Part shown: positions 1 to 7,600 of the stretch, in pieces | How the letters are laid out: each line of letters opens with the position of its first letter | Numbering within the stretch: the stretch's first letter is position 1 | IMG/VR virus record: IMGVR_UViG_3300030451_000146 | Span: 1-21,251 of that record | Reading direction: 5' to 3' (one strand) | Length of the DNA: 21,251 bases | DNA from: a virus | Made by a program: the position numbers and the translations under genes | The notes under the pieces: model-generated | What the model was told of the DNA's origin: nothing | Database searches by the model: none | Seen by the model: only the letters and a program-made list of their open reading frames with translations

Positions 1-820
1 TTTCTAGTTTCCTAATTTTTTCTTTTAACTCTTTTATACAGTTAATTAACAATCCATGGATCGCATCATACTCTACTGTTTTATATTCTTTACCATCATG
101 TAGTGCAAGTTTCTTTTCTCTAACCGCCTCAGGTAAAACTTTTTCTAATTCTTGTGCAATGATCCCAGCAGACTTCTGACCATTGTGCCTGGTAAATGTA
201 ACACCTCTGACTTCATCAATCTTATCTAGTGCATTAGGTATCATTTCTATATCTGTTTTAAGTGCTACATCAGATATTGTGGTTGAGAAAGCAATAACAT
301 CTCCATCTACATGAAGATCGCCATCTGATTCTAGTCTCATTTCTTCATTATCATTTGCTTTAAATCTCATACTGTTATCAGAATGAACATAAGATATTTG
401 TCCTACATCAGGATCATCTGTATCTGCGAAGTTAATAAAACTTGTGCCTGAGTTAGCACTGCTCAAATTCATACCACCATTACCACTCGTATTAGACACA
501 TCTAATAAATTATTAGGTGAGGTAGTTCCTATACCTACCCTATTATTAGAAGAATCTACTTTTAGTGTAGATGTATCAACAGTTAGATCTCCAGTTACTG
601 TATTAGTTATATAGTTTGAATCATTAGTCCACTGAGATATGTTCCCTGATTTATTTGTAAATGTAGTTGTAGAATCTGCAGTAGCCATTCCAACAATCTG
701 ACCTGAACCTACTAATGTATGATTTCCTGTTGGTAATGTAGCCTCACTGGATCCAGCAGTTGCCGGTGCCTTTAATATAACCTCACCTGAAGTCTCTCCT
801 AATAATTTAATACTACTCAT
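1..820 (-). CDS. Tail fibre-like protein with C-terminal Peptidase_S74 intramolecular chaperone domain (3' end outside window)
   Basis: An ATG at 820 opens 273 codons that run off the left edge without a stop, so the C-terminus is missing. The N-terminal part is a beta-rich fibre stalk with the common phage-fibre phrase RVGIGTTSPNNLLDV near residues 88-102. From about residue 183 it reads as Peptidase_S74: SDVALKTDIEMI, then a YNP-like core with GIIAQELEKVLPEAV, and a C-terminal helix rich in Lys and Glu. Known S74 domains trimerise the fibre and then cut themselves off at the Ser of a Ser-Lys dyad five residues apart; here these are Ser183 and Lys188. The mature fibre would therefore be about 182 residues. 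The start follows the previous stop by 3 nt, with AAGGA inside the upstream gene as ribosome binding site. It lacks the T7 gp17 N-terminal domain, so how it attaches to the virion is unknown. Confidence 0.85.
   Translation of the reverse strand, partial: MSSIKLLGETSGEVILKAPATAGSSEATLPTGNHTLVGSGQIVGMATADSTTTFTNKSGNISQWTNDSNYITNTVTGDLTVDTSTLKVDSSNNRVGIGTTSPNNLLDVSNTSGNGGMNLSSANSGTSFINFADTDDPDVGQISYVHSDNSMRFKANDNEEMRLESDGDLHVDGDVIAFSTTISDVALKTDIEMIPNALDKIDEVRGVTFTRHNGQKSAGIIAQELEKVLPEAVREKKLALHDGKEYKTVEYDAIHGLLINCIKELKEKIRKLE
257..274 (-). other. Predicted S74 autocleavage Ser-Lys dyad
   Basis: The six codons read S-D-V-A-L-K. The Ser (274-272) and Lys (259-257) are five residues apart, as in the self-cleaving dyads of endosialidase-type and MyRF-type chaperone domains. 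Cleavage is expected just before the Ser. The Arg usually found in SDxRLK is Ala here. The assignment is by motif only. Confidence 0.6.
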
Positions 821-823
821 AAT

Positions 824-1135
824 TTATTCCTTTGGATATTTATCTTTAGTTGTTTTGATCGTAGCTTTCCAACCATCAATACCATTGTGATATATATCAT
901 CTAATTGATCTTGTATGCTTGGATACTCGGCTGCTCTATTTACTTGATATTTTTTTGCATCATATAAAGCAGTAAGTTCAGCTAATTTTGTATTACATTC
1001 TTCTAGAGTTGGTTGTGAGTTTTCTGAATCATTCCATTCTATTGTAGAGTAATCTTGATCTCTCATTGAAAATGTAGAAGTAGGCCTTAGTGCAACTAAT
1101 GCATCATGTAGTTCAGGTTGTTTTTCGTATTCCAT
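824..1135 (-). CDS. Small fibre-associated protein, paralogue of the 1897-2196 gene
   Basis: A 103-aa protein lying between two fibre genes. The N-terminal half has an ALVALRP motif followed by YSTIEWND and PTLEE; the C-terminal half has EYPSIQDQLDDIY, a GW pair and a KYPKE ending. The same ordered motifs occur in the 99-aa protein at 1897-2196, so the two are paralogues. Such small proteins next to phage fibre genes are often assembly chaperones or tail accessory proteins, and that role is inferred from position alone. The start is preceded by AGGAAAAT directly after the upstream stop. Its last codons (CCA AAG GAA) supply the Shine-Dalgarno of the S74 fibre gene, which suggests translational coupling. 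No membrane segment or signal peptide is visible. Confidence 0.8.
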   Translation of the reverse strand: MEYEKQPELHDALVALRPTSTFSMRDQDYSTIEWNDSENSQPTLEECNTKLAELTALYDAKKYQVNRAAEYPSIQDQLDDIYHNGIDGWKATIKTTKDKYPKE

Positions 1136-1143
1136 ATTTTCCT

Positions 1144-1893
1144 CTATGTACTAATTGTTGTATTAGCACCTAGTAATTCTATTGCAAATAAATATGTAGA
1201 TGCTCTAGAGTGTGGTGCATTTGAATCGTTGTTATCGTTTTTACTTCTACCAATAAACCAGTCGCCATTACTTTCAGCATACATCTGTACTCGATATGTT
1301 AATGCACTGGTTGAATTAGGAGAGTGTATACCTGAACCAGCAAATAATGCTGAATGGTTATTATCTCCAGCACCTCTAATTTTAAAAGATGTTCTAGTTC
1401 TATTACCACTTGGATCACCTAAACATACTGGATTATTGTTTTCTGTAAATCTAACTGCAACTGTATTTTTATCAGTACCTATAACACCTGTTGTAAATAA
1501 TAAAATCTTGTTAGCAGTTGCTGCTGGTGTAATTGTTACTTCTAATCCAGTATTAGAAAATCCGCCTGATCCACTTGTAGTTGTTGTAATCTCATCTGCT
1601 GCTACTTTTACTATAGTTCCTATAGATGATATACCTGTGAGTGAAGATCCATCAATGGCCGGTAAGGCACCTGTAAGATTAGCCGCAGTTAATCCTGTTA
1701 GTGATGCACCGCTAATAGCCGGTAATGATCCTGTTAAATTAGCCGCAGCTAAATTTGTAATTGAAGATCCATTACCAGCAATAGTTCCAGTAGTTGTAAG
1801 ATTACCGCTACCTAGATCTACTGCACCAGTGCCGGTATCTTTTACTACGATATCAGTATTGTTTGCTTTAGTTCCAAATATTGAAATTGCCAT
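1144..1893 (-). CDS. Short tail fibre / receptor-tip protein with 20-aa repeats
   Basis: A 249-aa protein. Residues 1-35 form a short stalk resembling marine phage fibre N-termini (TGTGAVDLGSGNLTTTGTI). Residues about 36-90 carry a tandem 20-aa repeat of the type LTGALPAIDGSSLTGL-AAN. The remainder (about 95-249) is a beta-rich domain with TITPAATANKILLF, a pattern common in putative distal domains of marine phage fibres. It is paralogous in layout to the 265-aa protein at 2196-2993, but the C-terminal domains differ, as expected for diversifying receptor-binding tips. The ATG lies 3 nt after the previous stop, and the AAAGG of the previous gene serves as ribosome binding site. Host-receptor binding is inferred, not shown. 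Confidence 0.8.
   Translation of the reverse strand: MAISIFGTKANNTDIVVKDTGTGAVDLGSGNLTTTGTIAGNGSSITNLAAANLTGSLPAISGASLTGLTAANLTGALPAIDGSSLTGISSIGTIVKVAADEITTTTSGSGGFSNTGLEVTITPAATANKILLFTTGVIGTDKNTVAVRFTENNNPVCLGDPSGNRTRTSFKIRGAGDNNHSALFAGSGIHSPNSTSALTYRVQMYAESNGDWFIGRSKNDNNDSNAPHSRASTYLFAIELLGANTTIST
1634..1785 (-). repeat. 60-nt tandem repeat in the 249-aa fibre gene
   Basis: Two full 60-nt units (1634-1693 and 1694-1753) and a partial third encode 20-residue units built around LTG-LPAI-G-SLTG. The period and protein motif match the repeat in the neighbouring 265-aa fibre gene. Confidence 0.75.
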
Positions 1894-1896
1894 ATT

Positions 1897-2196
1897 TTAT
1901 CCCTTTGGTATATCCGATTTAATTTGATCTATAAATTCAACCCACTTATTAGTGCCATTCTTTTTATCCCAATATAAAAGATCTAATTGATTTTCTATAG
2001 ATCCATAAGCCTCTCTTCTTTTACCCTTATATAAGTTAGCCTCTCTTTCTGCAGTTACTTCTTTAATTGCTTGATTGACTTCTTCTTCTGTTGGTATAGT
2101 TTCTTTTTGATCTAACCATACAATATCAGAGTAGGTATCTCCATTAACTTGCCATTCGGCATTTGGTCTAAGTTTTATAAGTGCTGATACTATCAT
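1897..2196 (-). CDS. Small fibre-associated protein, paralogue of the 824-1135 gene
   Basis: A 99-aa protein whose ATG overlaps the stop of the upstream fibre gene by one base (TAATG), so it is probably translationally coupled. Motifs in order: ALIKLRP, YSDIVWLD, PTEEEV, a charged helix, EAYGSIENQLDLLYWDKKNG, then W and a short C-terminus ending IPKG. These align with the 103-aa protein at 824-1135. The QLD-LYWDK-NG stretch recalls small phage proteins annotated as XkdW-like or tail-fibre accessory, but I cannot confirm the family. A chaperone or adaptor role for the preceding fibre protein is inferred from one-to-one pairing. The final AAAGG codons double as the ribosome binding site of the next gene. 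Confidence 0.8.
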   Translation of the reverse strand: MIVSALIKLRPNAEWQVNGDTYSDIVWLDQKETIPTEEEVNQAIKEVTAEREANLYKGKRREAYGSIENQLDLLYWDKKNGTNKWVEFIDQIKSDIPKG

Positions 2197-2993
2197 TATA
2201 TCTCCATTACAAAAATCATTGAATAAGCATTGGTGTTAATACCTAACCCATCAAAACTATTTTCATTAAAATTAACATTATAGGTATGGTTTGTACCATC
2301 TCCTCGACCAGCCGCAGCTTTAATAGTGTGGTTCCCAGCACTCAAACCTGTCCATCTTGCTACAAAAGTGTGATTCACTTGGTTTTGTGATTGATGATAA
2401 GGATCTAAATGAGTTGCTTGAAATAAGTCTGTATTATTACCAGCATCCGCCCACATAGCAAATGTATGAATATTACCACCTGTCTCTCTACAAGAATAAT
2501 GTATGTGTGCAATTAATGTGCTAGATGCAGATAATTTATTAAATGTACCTGATATAACACCACCTGATGGATGTCTAAAGTCTTGGAATGTAGTTACATA
2601 AGCTGAGCCACTATTAAAAGATAAACGACTGTGATAAATTATCTCAGCTTTTTTTATAGGTGTAGCAATACCAGTTAATGATGAGCCATCTATAGCTGGT
2701 AATGCACCTGTTAAATTAGGTGCCGATAAACTCGTTAATGCTGATGCATTTAATGCTGGTAATGATCCTGTTAAATTAGGTGCTGACAAACTTGTTAATG
2801 ATGATCCATCAAGTGCTGGTAAATTACCAGTTAATGCTGATGAAGGTATTGTACCTTGTGTGGTCATATTTCCACTAGCATCAAAAGATACTTTAGTTAC
2901 ACCATCAGATTGTAAATCTAATGCACCACTGCTATCAGATTCTAATAATAAACCACCGGATCCAGTGGTACTGGCATTGATCTTACATGTCAT
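2196..2993 (-). CDS. Short tail fibre / receptor-tip protein with 20-aa repeats
   Basis: A 265-aa protein. An N-terminal stalk (LLLESDSSGALDLQSDGVTK) typical of marine phage fibres leads into a TTQGTIPSSALTG linker. About two and a half 20-aa repeats (LTGSLPALNASALTSLSAPN type) follow at residues 52-108. The C-terminal domain (about 115-265) is rich in aromatic residues, His and Asn, with VNHTFVARWTGLSAGNHTI, and is probably a trimeric beta tip. The start has a good ribosome binding site (TAGGAG, 8 nt upstream) and lies 15 nt after the main fibre stop. It lacks the gp17 N-terminal attachment domain, so it probably binds the end of the main fibre or another tail component. That attachment and receptor binding are both inferences. 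Confidence 0.8.
   Translation of the reverse strand: MTCKINASTTGSGGLLLESDSSGALDLQSDGVTKVSFDASGNMTTQGTIPSSALTGNLPALDGSSLTSLSAPNLTGSLPALNASALTSLSAPNLTGALPAIDGSSLTGIATPIKKAEIIYHSRLSFNSGSAYVTTFQDFRHPSGGVISGTFNKLSASSTLIAHIHYSCRETGGNIHTFAMWADAGNNTDLFQATHLDPYHQSQNQVNHTFVARWTGLSAGNHTIKAAAGRGDGTNHTYNVNFNENSFDGLGINTNAYSMIFVMEI
2671..2830 (-). repeat. 60-nt tandem repeat in the 265-aa fibre gene
   Basis: Two full 60-nt units (2671-2730 and 2731-2790) share long identical stretches such as GTTAAATTAGGTGC and AATGCTGGTAATG (plus strand). A partial third unit follows. They encode 20-aa stalk repeats and match the period of the repeat at 1634-1785. Confidence 0.8.
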
Positions 2994-3008
2994 TTTTAAA
3001 TTCTCCTA

Positions 3009-4565
3009 TCATAATACTAACCACCTTTGGCCTGTCGGCACTGTGACTACTACTCCGCTAGAAATAGTCAGTGGTGAGATTGACATTGCATTTTTGTTTG
3101 AACTTATTGTATAGCTCGTAGTTATAGTTTGATCTGTTTCTATGAACACAGAATCGCTACCCCCACCGGTTGCAGCACCGCCACCACCGATTGATCCCCA
3201 TGCAGATCCATCATAACCTTCAAAAGAAGTTTCTGTGGAATTGAATCTTATATATCCGGCTGCTGGTGATCCATCTCTTTGTGCAGTTGTACCTGATGGT
3301 AAATATGCTGATCCTGTGTTGCTAGATTTTTCTACTAAATTAGTTATGCTGACAACTGTATCGTTCCAGTTAGATCCATCATAAACTTTTAATTTATTAT
3401 CAGTTGTATTGAAGTATAGATCTCCAGCAGTTAGAGCAGCACCATCATTATCCACTGAAGGATTAGATGCTTTAGCACCTAAATAAGTATCATCAAAATT
3501 ATCTGCTGCTAACTCGGCTGCAGTTTGAGCAGCTTGTGCTGCAGTTGCAGAATTGGCTGCATTGGTAGCCTGGGTAGTAGCAGTTGATGCAGAAGTTGCT
3601 GCATTGGTTTCTGAAGTTCCAGCATTGGTTGCAGAAGTTGCAGCCGCAGTTGCTGAAGATGCAGCATTAGTTTCTGAAGTGGATGCTGCAGATGCAGAGT
3701 TTGCAGCCGCAGTTGCACTATTAGCCGCAGCAGTTTGACTAGCTGCAGAATTAGTTTCAGATGTACTCGCATTACTTTCAGAAGTTGATGCAGCACTTGC
3801 ACTACTAGCAGCAGCAGTTGCAGAATTGGCTGCATTAGTTGCATTAGTTGCAACTGATGATTCGCTATTTGCAGCATTGGTTGCAGAAGTTGCAGCAGCA
3901 CTTTGACTGGCTGCAGCAGCAGTTGCACTGTTAGCTGCATTGGTAGCATTTGTACCTGAAGTCGTTTCTGAACTTGCTGATGCAGTTTCACTAGCAGCCG
4001 CAGCAGTTGCTGATGCAGCAGCCGCAGATGCAGAATTAGCTGCATTAGTTTCACTTGTTGATGCATTTGATGCGGAAGTCGCAGCAGCACTTGCTTGTGA
4101 AGTTGCTTGTGCTACCTGGGATGCAGCCGCAGTATCAACATAATTCTTAGTAGCTGCATGTTGTGCAGCAGTTGGATCTACAACATTCTTAATCTTTTTG
4201 TTATTAGCAGTCCAGTTAAAATCAGCCGGATCTTGTTGTATGGTATTCTGTGCATCATCAATAGCCTCTTGGCCTAAGAAGAAACCTTGTTTACTATCGG
4301 TATCAAGATCAGATTCTTTTAATACTGATCCAGCTACATAATCTGTAAGTCTAGTAGATTGACTAGAAGATCTCCTAAATTCGATTGCGGCACCGACTGC
4401 TGGTGCTGATGATAATGTCGCTACTGTATTACCGGATGAAAGTGTATATGGAGTATTTACACCATTTACAGTACATGTCAAATGAGATGCATCTATAAAG
4501 TCGAATGTAATACTAAATGCAGTGGTATTTCCATCTCCAGTATATTGTACGAATGAGTTAGCCAT
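3009..4565 (-). CDS. Tail fibre protein (T7 gp17-like N-terminus)
   Basis: A 518-aa main fibre. Residues 1-105 match the T7 tail-fibre N-terminal domain that anchors the fibre to the tail: FVQYTGDGNTTAFSITFDF, a TCTVNG segment, then IEFRR, VLKESDLDTD and QGFFLGQEAIDD. A TAAQHAATKNYVD linker follows. Residues about 145-348 are an Ala/Ser/Thr/Asn repeat shaft (ASATSASNASTSETNAANSA type) like lambda Stf-type fibres. Two short modules come next (GDLYFNTTDNKLKVYDGSNW and GYIRFNSTETSFEGYDGSAW), then a C-terminus ending GQRWLVL. T7 gp17 is 553 aa, so the size is similar. A 26-nt repeat sits 25 nt upstream of the start, suggesting its own promoter. The Shine-Dalgarno GGAG is unusually far (16 nt) from the ATG. 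Confidence 0.93.
   Translation of the reverse strand: MANSFVQYTGDGNTTAFSITFDFIDASHLTCTVNGVNTPYTLSSGNTVATLSSAPAVGAAIEFRRSSSQSTRLTDYVAGSVLKESDLDTDSKQGFFLGQEAIDDAQNTIQQDPADFNWTANNKKIKNVVDPTAAQHAATKNYVDTAAASQVAQATSQASAAATSASNASTSETNAANSASAAAASATAAAASETASASSETTSGTNATNAANSATAAAASQSAAATSATNAANSESSVATNATNAANSATAAASSASAASTSESNASTSETNSAASQTAAANSATAAANSASAASTSETNAASSATAAATSATNAGTSETNAATSASTATTQATNAANSATAAQAAQTAAELAADNFDDTYLGAKASNPSVDNDGAALTAGDLYFNTTDNKLKVYDGSNWNDTVVSITNLVEKSSNTGSAYLPSGTTAQRDGSPAAGYIRFNSTETSFEGYDGSAWGSIGGGGAATGGGSDSVFIETDQTITTSYTISSNKNAMSISPLTISSGVVVTVPTGQRWLVL
3520..4130 (-). repeat. Low-complexity Ala/Ser/Thr repeat region of the fibre shaft
   Basis: About 200 codons dominated by Ala, Ser, Thr and Asn with recurring ETNAANSA and SATAAA units. 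The DNA repetition gives long spurious open frames on both strands. It is a likely site of length variation by recombination between repeats. Confidence 0.8.
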
Positions 4566-4570
4566 TGGTT

Positions 4571-4584
4571 ATTATTTTATCTCC
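4571..4584 (-). promoter_or_regulatory. Shared ribosome-binding leader of the tail fibre gene
   Basis: On the minus strand this reads GGAGATAAAATAAT, identical to the leader directly before the capsid ATG. Here GGAG is 16 nt from the ATG at 4565, longer than usual, because AACC lies between the leader and the start. Confidence 0.5.
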
Positions 4585-4589
4585 ATTGT

Positions 4590-4615
4590 TGATTTATTAT
4601 CTAAACATGCACTTA
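4590..4615 (-). promoter_or_regulatory. 26-nt repeat copy 1, candidate phage RNA polymerase promoter
   Basis: An exact 26-nt match to 17844-17869, same orientation, with minus-strand core TGCATGTTTAGATAAT. It lies in the 58-nt gap between the gp16-like gene and the fibre gene. Length, AT-rich 3' half and position before a gene block fit a single-subunit RNA polymerase promoter. Promoter function is inferred. Confidence 0.55.
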
Positions 4616-4623
4616 TACATGAT

Positions 4624-7600
4624 CTAGAATCCTATTAATCTATCTATATTTCTTTTCTTATCTTCTTTGATGTGTGGTGCATCTTTCTTATAGAATCTAT
4701 ATTTATCCTTTCTTTCCTCTACAAATGAATCACTTAATCTATCTCCTTCTTCATTCTTGAATCCTGATCCTTTAGATAATAGTTGATTCCTAGCTTTTAG
4801 TTTAAATGCCTGATAATACTTAGCCATTAAAAATTCTTTTCCACCAGGATCATTAGGATCACCGGTACCAGCATTTAGAAACTCAGATGATTTCATTTTA
4901 AATTTCATAAACTGATCTATCTTCATTCCATTAACTCTTACTTTTCCTATATTCTCTCTCCAGTAATCTAATGCAGTTTGACCTTTACTATTTCTAAATG
5001 TAGAGATATCTAGATCTTTATGTAAACTCTTTTTATCTATTCCTGATACACCACTTAAAAGTTTAGCCATTGTATAGATATTATCTGATGGATCTTTTAT
5101 TTCAGATCCTCTACCGATTAAACTTGGTGACATCATTACACCACTAAACACACCATCATTCATAAAGAATCCAGTTCTTGCTTTAATAATTGGATCACCT
5201 TTCCAATCTCTTTTTGGTTCTAATGTATCTGTTAATCCAACATTTTCTAGTAATACATCTGTAGCATCTCTTACTTCATATGAATGAGCATCTCCAAGTT
5301 CCTGGACTAGAAATCTTCTAAAACCTGAATATGGAATTGTATTGTTAAGTAAGTTACCGCCAAACCTAGTTACATTTGCACCAGTAGGATCTTCTAATAA
5401 TTCTAGTGCATCTGATATACCTTTGGTGTAAGTTTTATCAGTCATATTTCTAGTGATAGATTGTAATACTGCTATTGAGTATTCAGGTATACCTTCTATT
5501 GTTGGATCTAGTTTAGATACTTCTACAATATCGGCCATGATTCCAAACATAAAAAATCTTGGATCTGTTCTGTTGTATTGCACATAAGTCCATTCAGGCT
5601 CTTCTTCAGTTCCTTTATTCATTAGTATTGAATAAGGTTGCCAACCTGTAGCCATCAATAGATCCCTGGCACCTCTATCTTTAATTCCTTTACCGGTAAT
5701 TCTAGGTAACACTTTTTGTTTACCATTTTTATCTGTGATAACAACATCACTTGTTGCATACATATACCCCATGGTAGTTGCAGCTAAACCAAATAATTGT
5801 TGGCCTAAAATTTCTGCTCTTGCTCTTGGATCTCCAGTCGCCCATTTCCTAGAATTTTGTTTTGTAAATCTTCCTAGTATTGGAAATCTATTACCAACAT
5901 GTCGCCATAAGTTAGTTGGTGTTCTAATGAATGGTGCCATAAATCTAAGTGCTGGAACATTATTAAAAAACTTTTCTAAATTTTCACCAATACCTAAATA
6001 ACTTCCATCTTTAAGTGAGTTTGTAAATGTAGCCTCTCTAGCATATTGAACCGCCTCTGCGGCCATTGGATTACGATCTACTGCTGCTGATCCATCAGGT
6101 GCAAAAGCCTGATCCATATCTTTTTCTAAACCTTCTTTCCAGGCTGGTGATCCAGGTTCGATACCTTCAGCAGTCATTCTTCTAACACTACTTGCATGGA
6201 TCCTTCCTCGGTAGTTTGCTTGTTTTAACATTTCATCACCACTGGTTAGTAATTGTCCTGGTAGTTCTAAATATTTACCAACCCAATCTACCATCCTAGC
6301 TGGTAGGCCATCTTGCATATCGTAATTAGCTGCAGTTATAGTTCTACCATTTCTACCTTTAGTTTCTATTGTTTGAAACTTTTTATCTAAAACTGCATCC
6401 CCTTGTTGAAAAGATAATTTAGTTGCTCTCCATATATCTTTATAACTTTGTAGCATACCCTGGTAATGTGCAAATGCTTGTGCAGCACCTCTAAGATCAC
6501 CTTGCAATATTGCACCACCAGCATTTTCTAAAGGCCTTAACATAGCCTCATAGATCCCTGATGTTAAGTTAATAGCATTAGTCCAGGGAGATGATAATAG
6601 TGAGTTAGTGTAAAGACTGTTAAAAGTTTCTACTGCAAGTCTACCTTTAGTTTTACCAACTTGACTTATAACTTGTGCCGGTGTGTAGTTAGCCATTGTA
6701 CCGGCTGATGATAATGCATCACCTTTGTAATTTTCTATATCATCAACTAATCTTTCTATATCTAATTTACCTTCAGCTAATCCAACTTTAATTCTCCCAG
6801 CCTGGGTAAGTCTTGCAGCATTTCTTATCTGCTCTTTTAGATAGTATGTAGAATCTGCTAAAATAACTGACATCTCTTCATATTGCCTTACGACTTTTTG
6901 TGCATCTTCCGGCCAATCTCTATATGCTTTTTGGCCTGGTAAAGTTATCTTTGCTCTTCCATAAAGTTTAGTTAATTTAGAAACTTCTTTAGCCATCTCC
7001 TGGGTTTGTTTACCAATTCTTTGTATGACTTGTTTTGCAGCAATCATTCTTACAGTTGATTGTTTTGCATATTCAGCATCTTTAGGTAAGGCCGCTAAAA
7101 CTTCTTCTACATTTCTACCAAGTAAATTTGCAAGTTCTAATGCATTTTTATTTGTTAATACATCCTTTGATAAATATTCTAAAGTTTCATCATCAAATAA
7201 ATTAACTGCATCTTCTATTGTTTTTAAAACATGTTTACCACTTTTAAACTTATCAGTATTGATAATAGTATCTAAAAAAGTTCTACTATCTTTATCTGCA
7301 TTTTCTGCAGATGTTTTTAATTTTTTGATTGCTTTGTTAGTATCAATAGCTGGATTAGTTTCTACTTCATTTATTTTTTCTGCTCTTGTTTTAGGTTTAG
7401 TTGCTGGATCAGGATCTCCAGGTTTAGTATCATATTTCTTTTTATGTTCTTCTATTTTCTTAGCAGCTTTTTCATAAATCTCTTCTGCCTTCTCAGGTGT
7501 TTTCCTGGCTGCTTTCATTGCTCTCATACCGATCATTAATGCACCTTCGACAAGGCCACCTAACATCATACCTTCAATAACATTTTTTACTTTACCTTCT

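Noticed and set aside
1118-1927. A 269-codon open frame on the plus strand
   Set aside because: It lies antisense to the 249-aa fibre gene and runs into both neighbouring genes, has no plausible ribosome binding site, and its hydrophobic composition is the reverse-frame image of Gly/Thr/Asn-rich repeats.
1634-2830. Regularly spaced 60-nt repeats considered as a CRISPR-like array
   Set aside because: The units are contiguous, have no unique spacers, and encode in-frame fibre stalk repeats.
3509-4090. A 193-codon open frame on the minus strand and Ala/Val-rich plus-strand frames in the fibre shaft
   Set aside because: They are products of the repetitive Ala/Ser/Thr codons. The frame with the gp17 N-terminal domain is the real one.
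4616-4640. A terminator hairpin after the gp16-like gene
   Set aside because: Only short CATG-type self-complementarity is present and no U tract; it is too weak to call.
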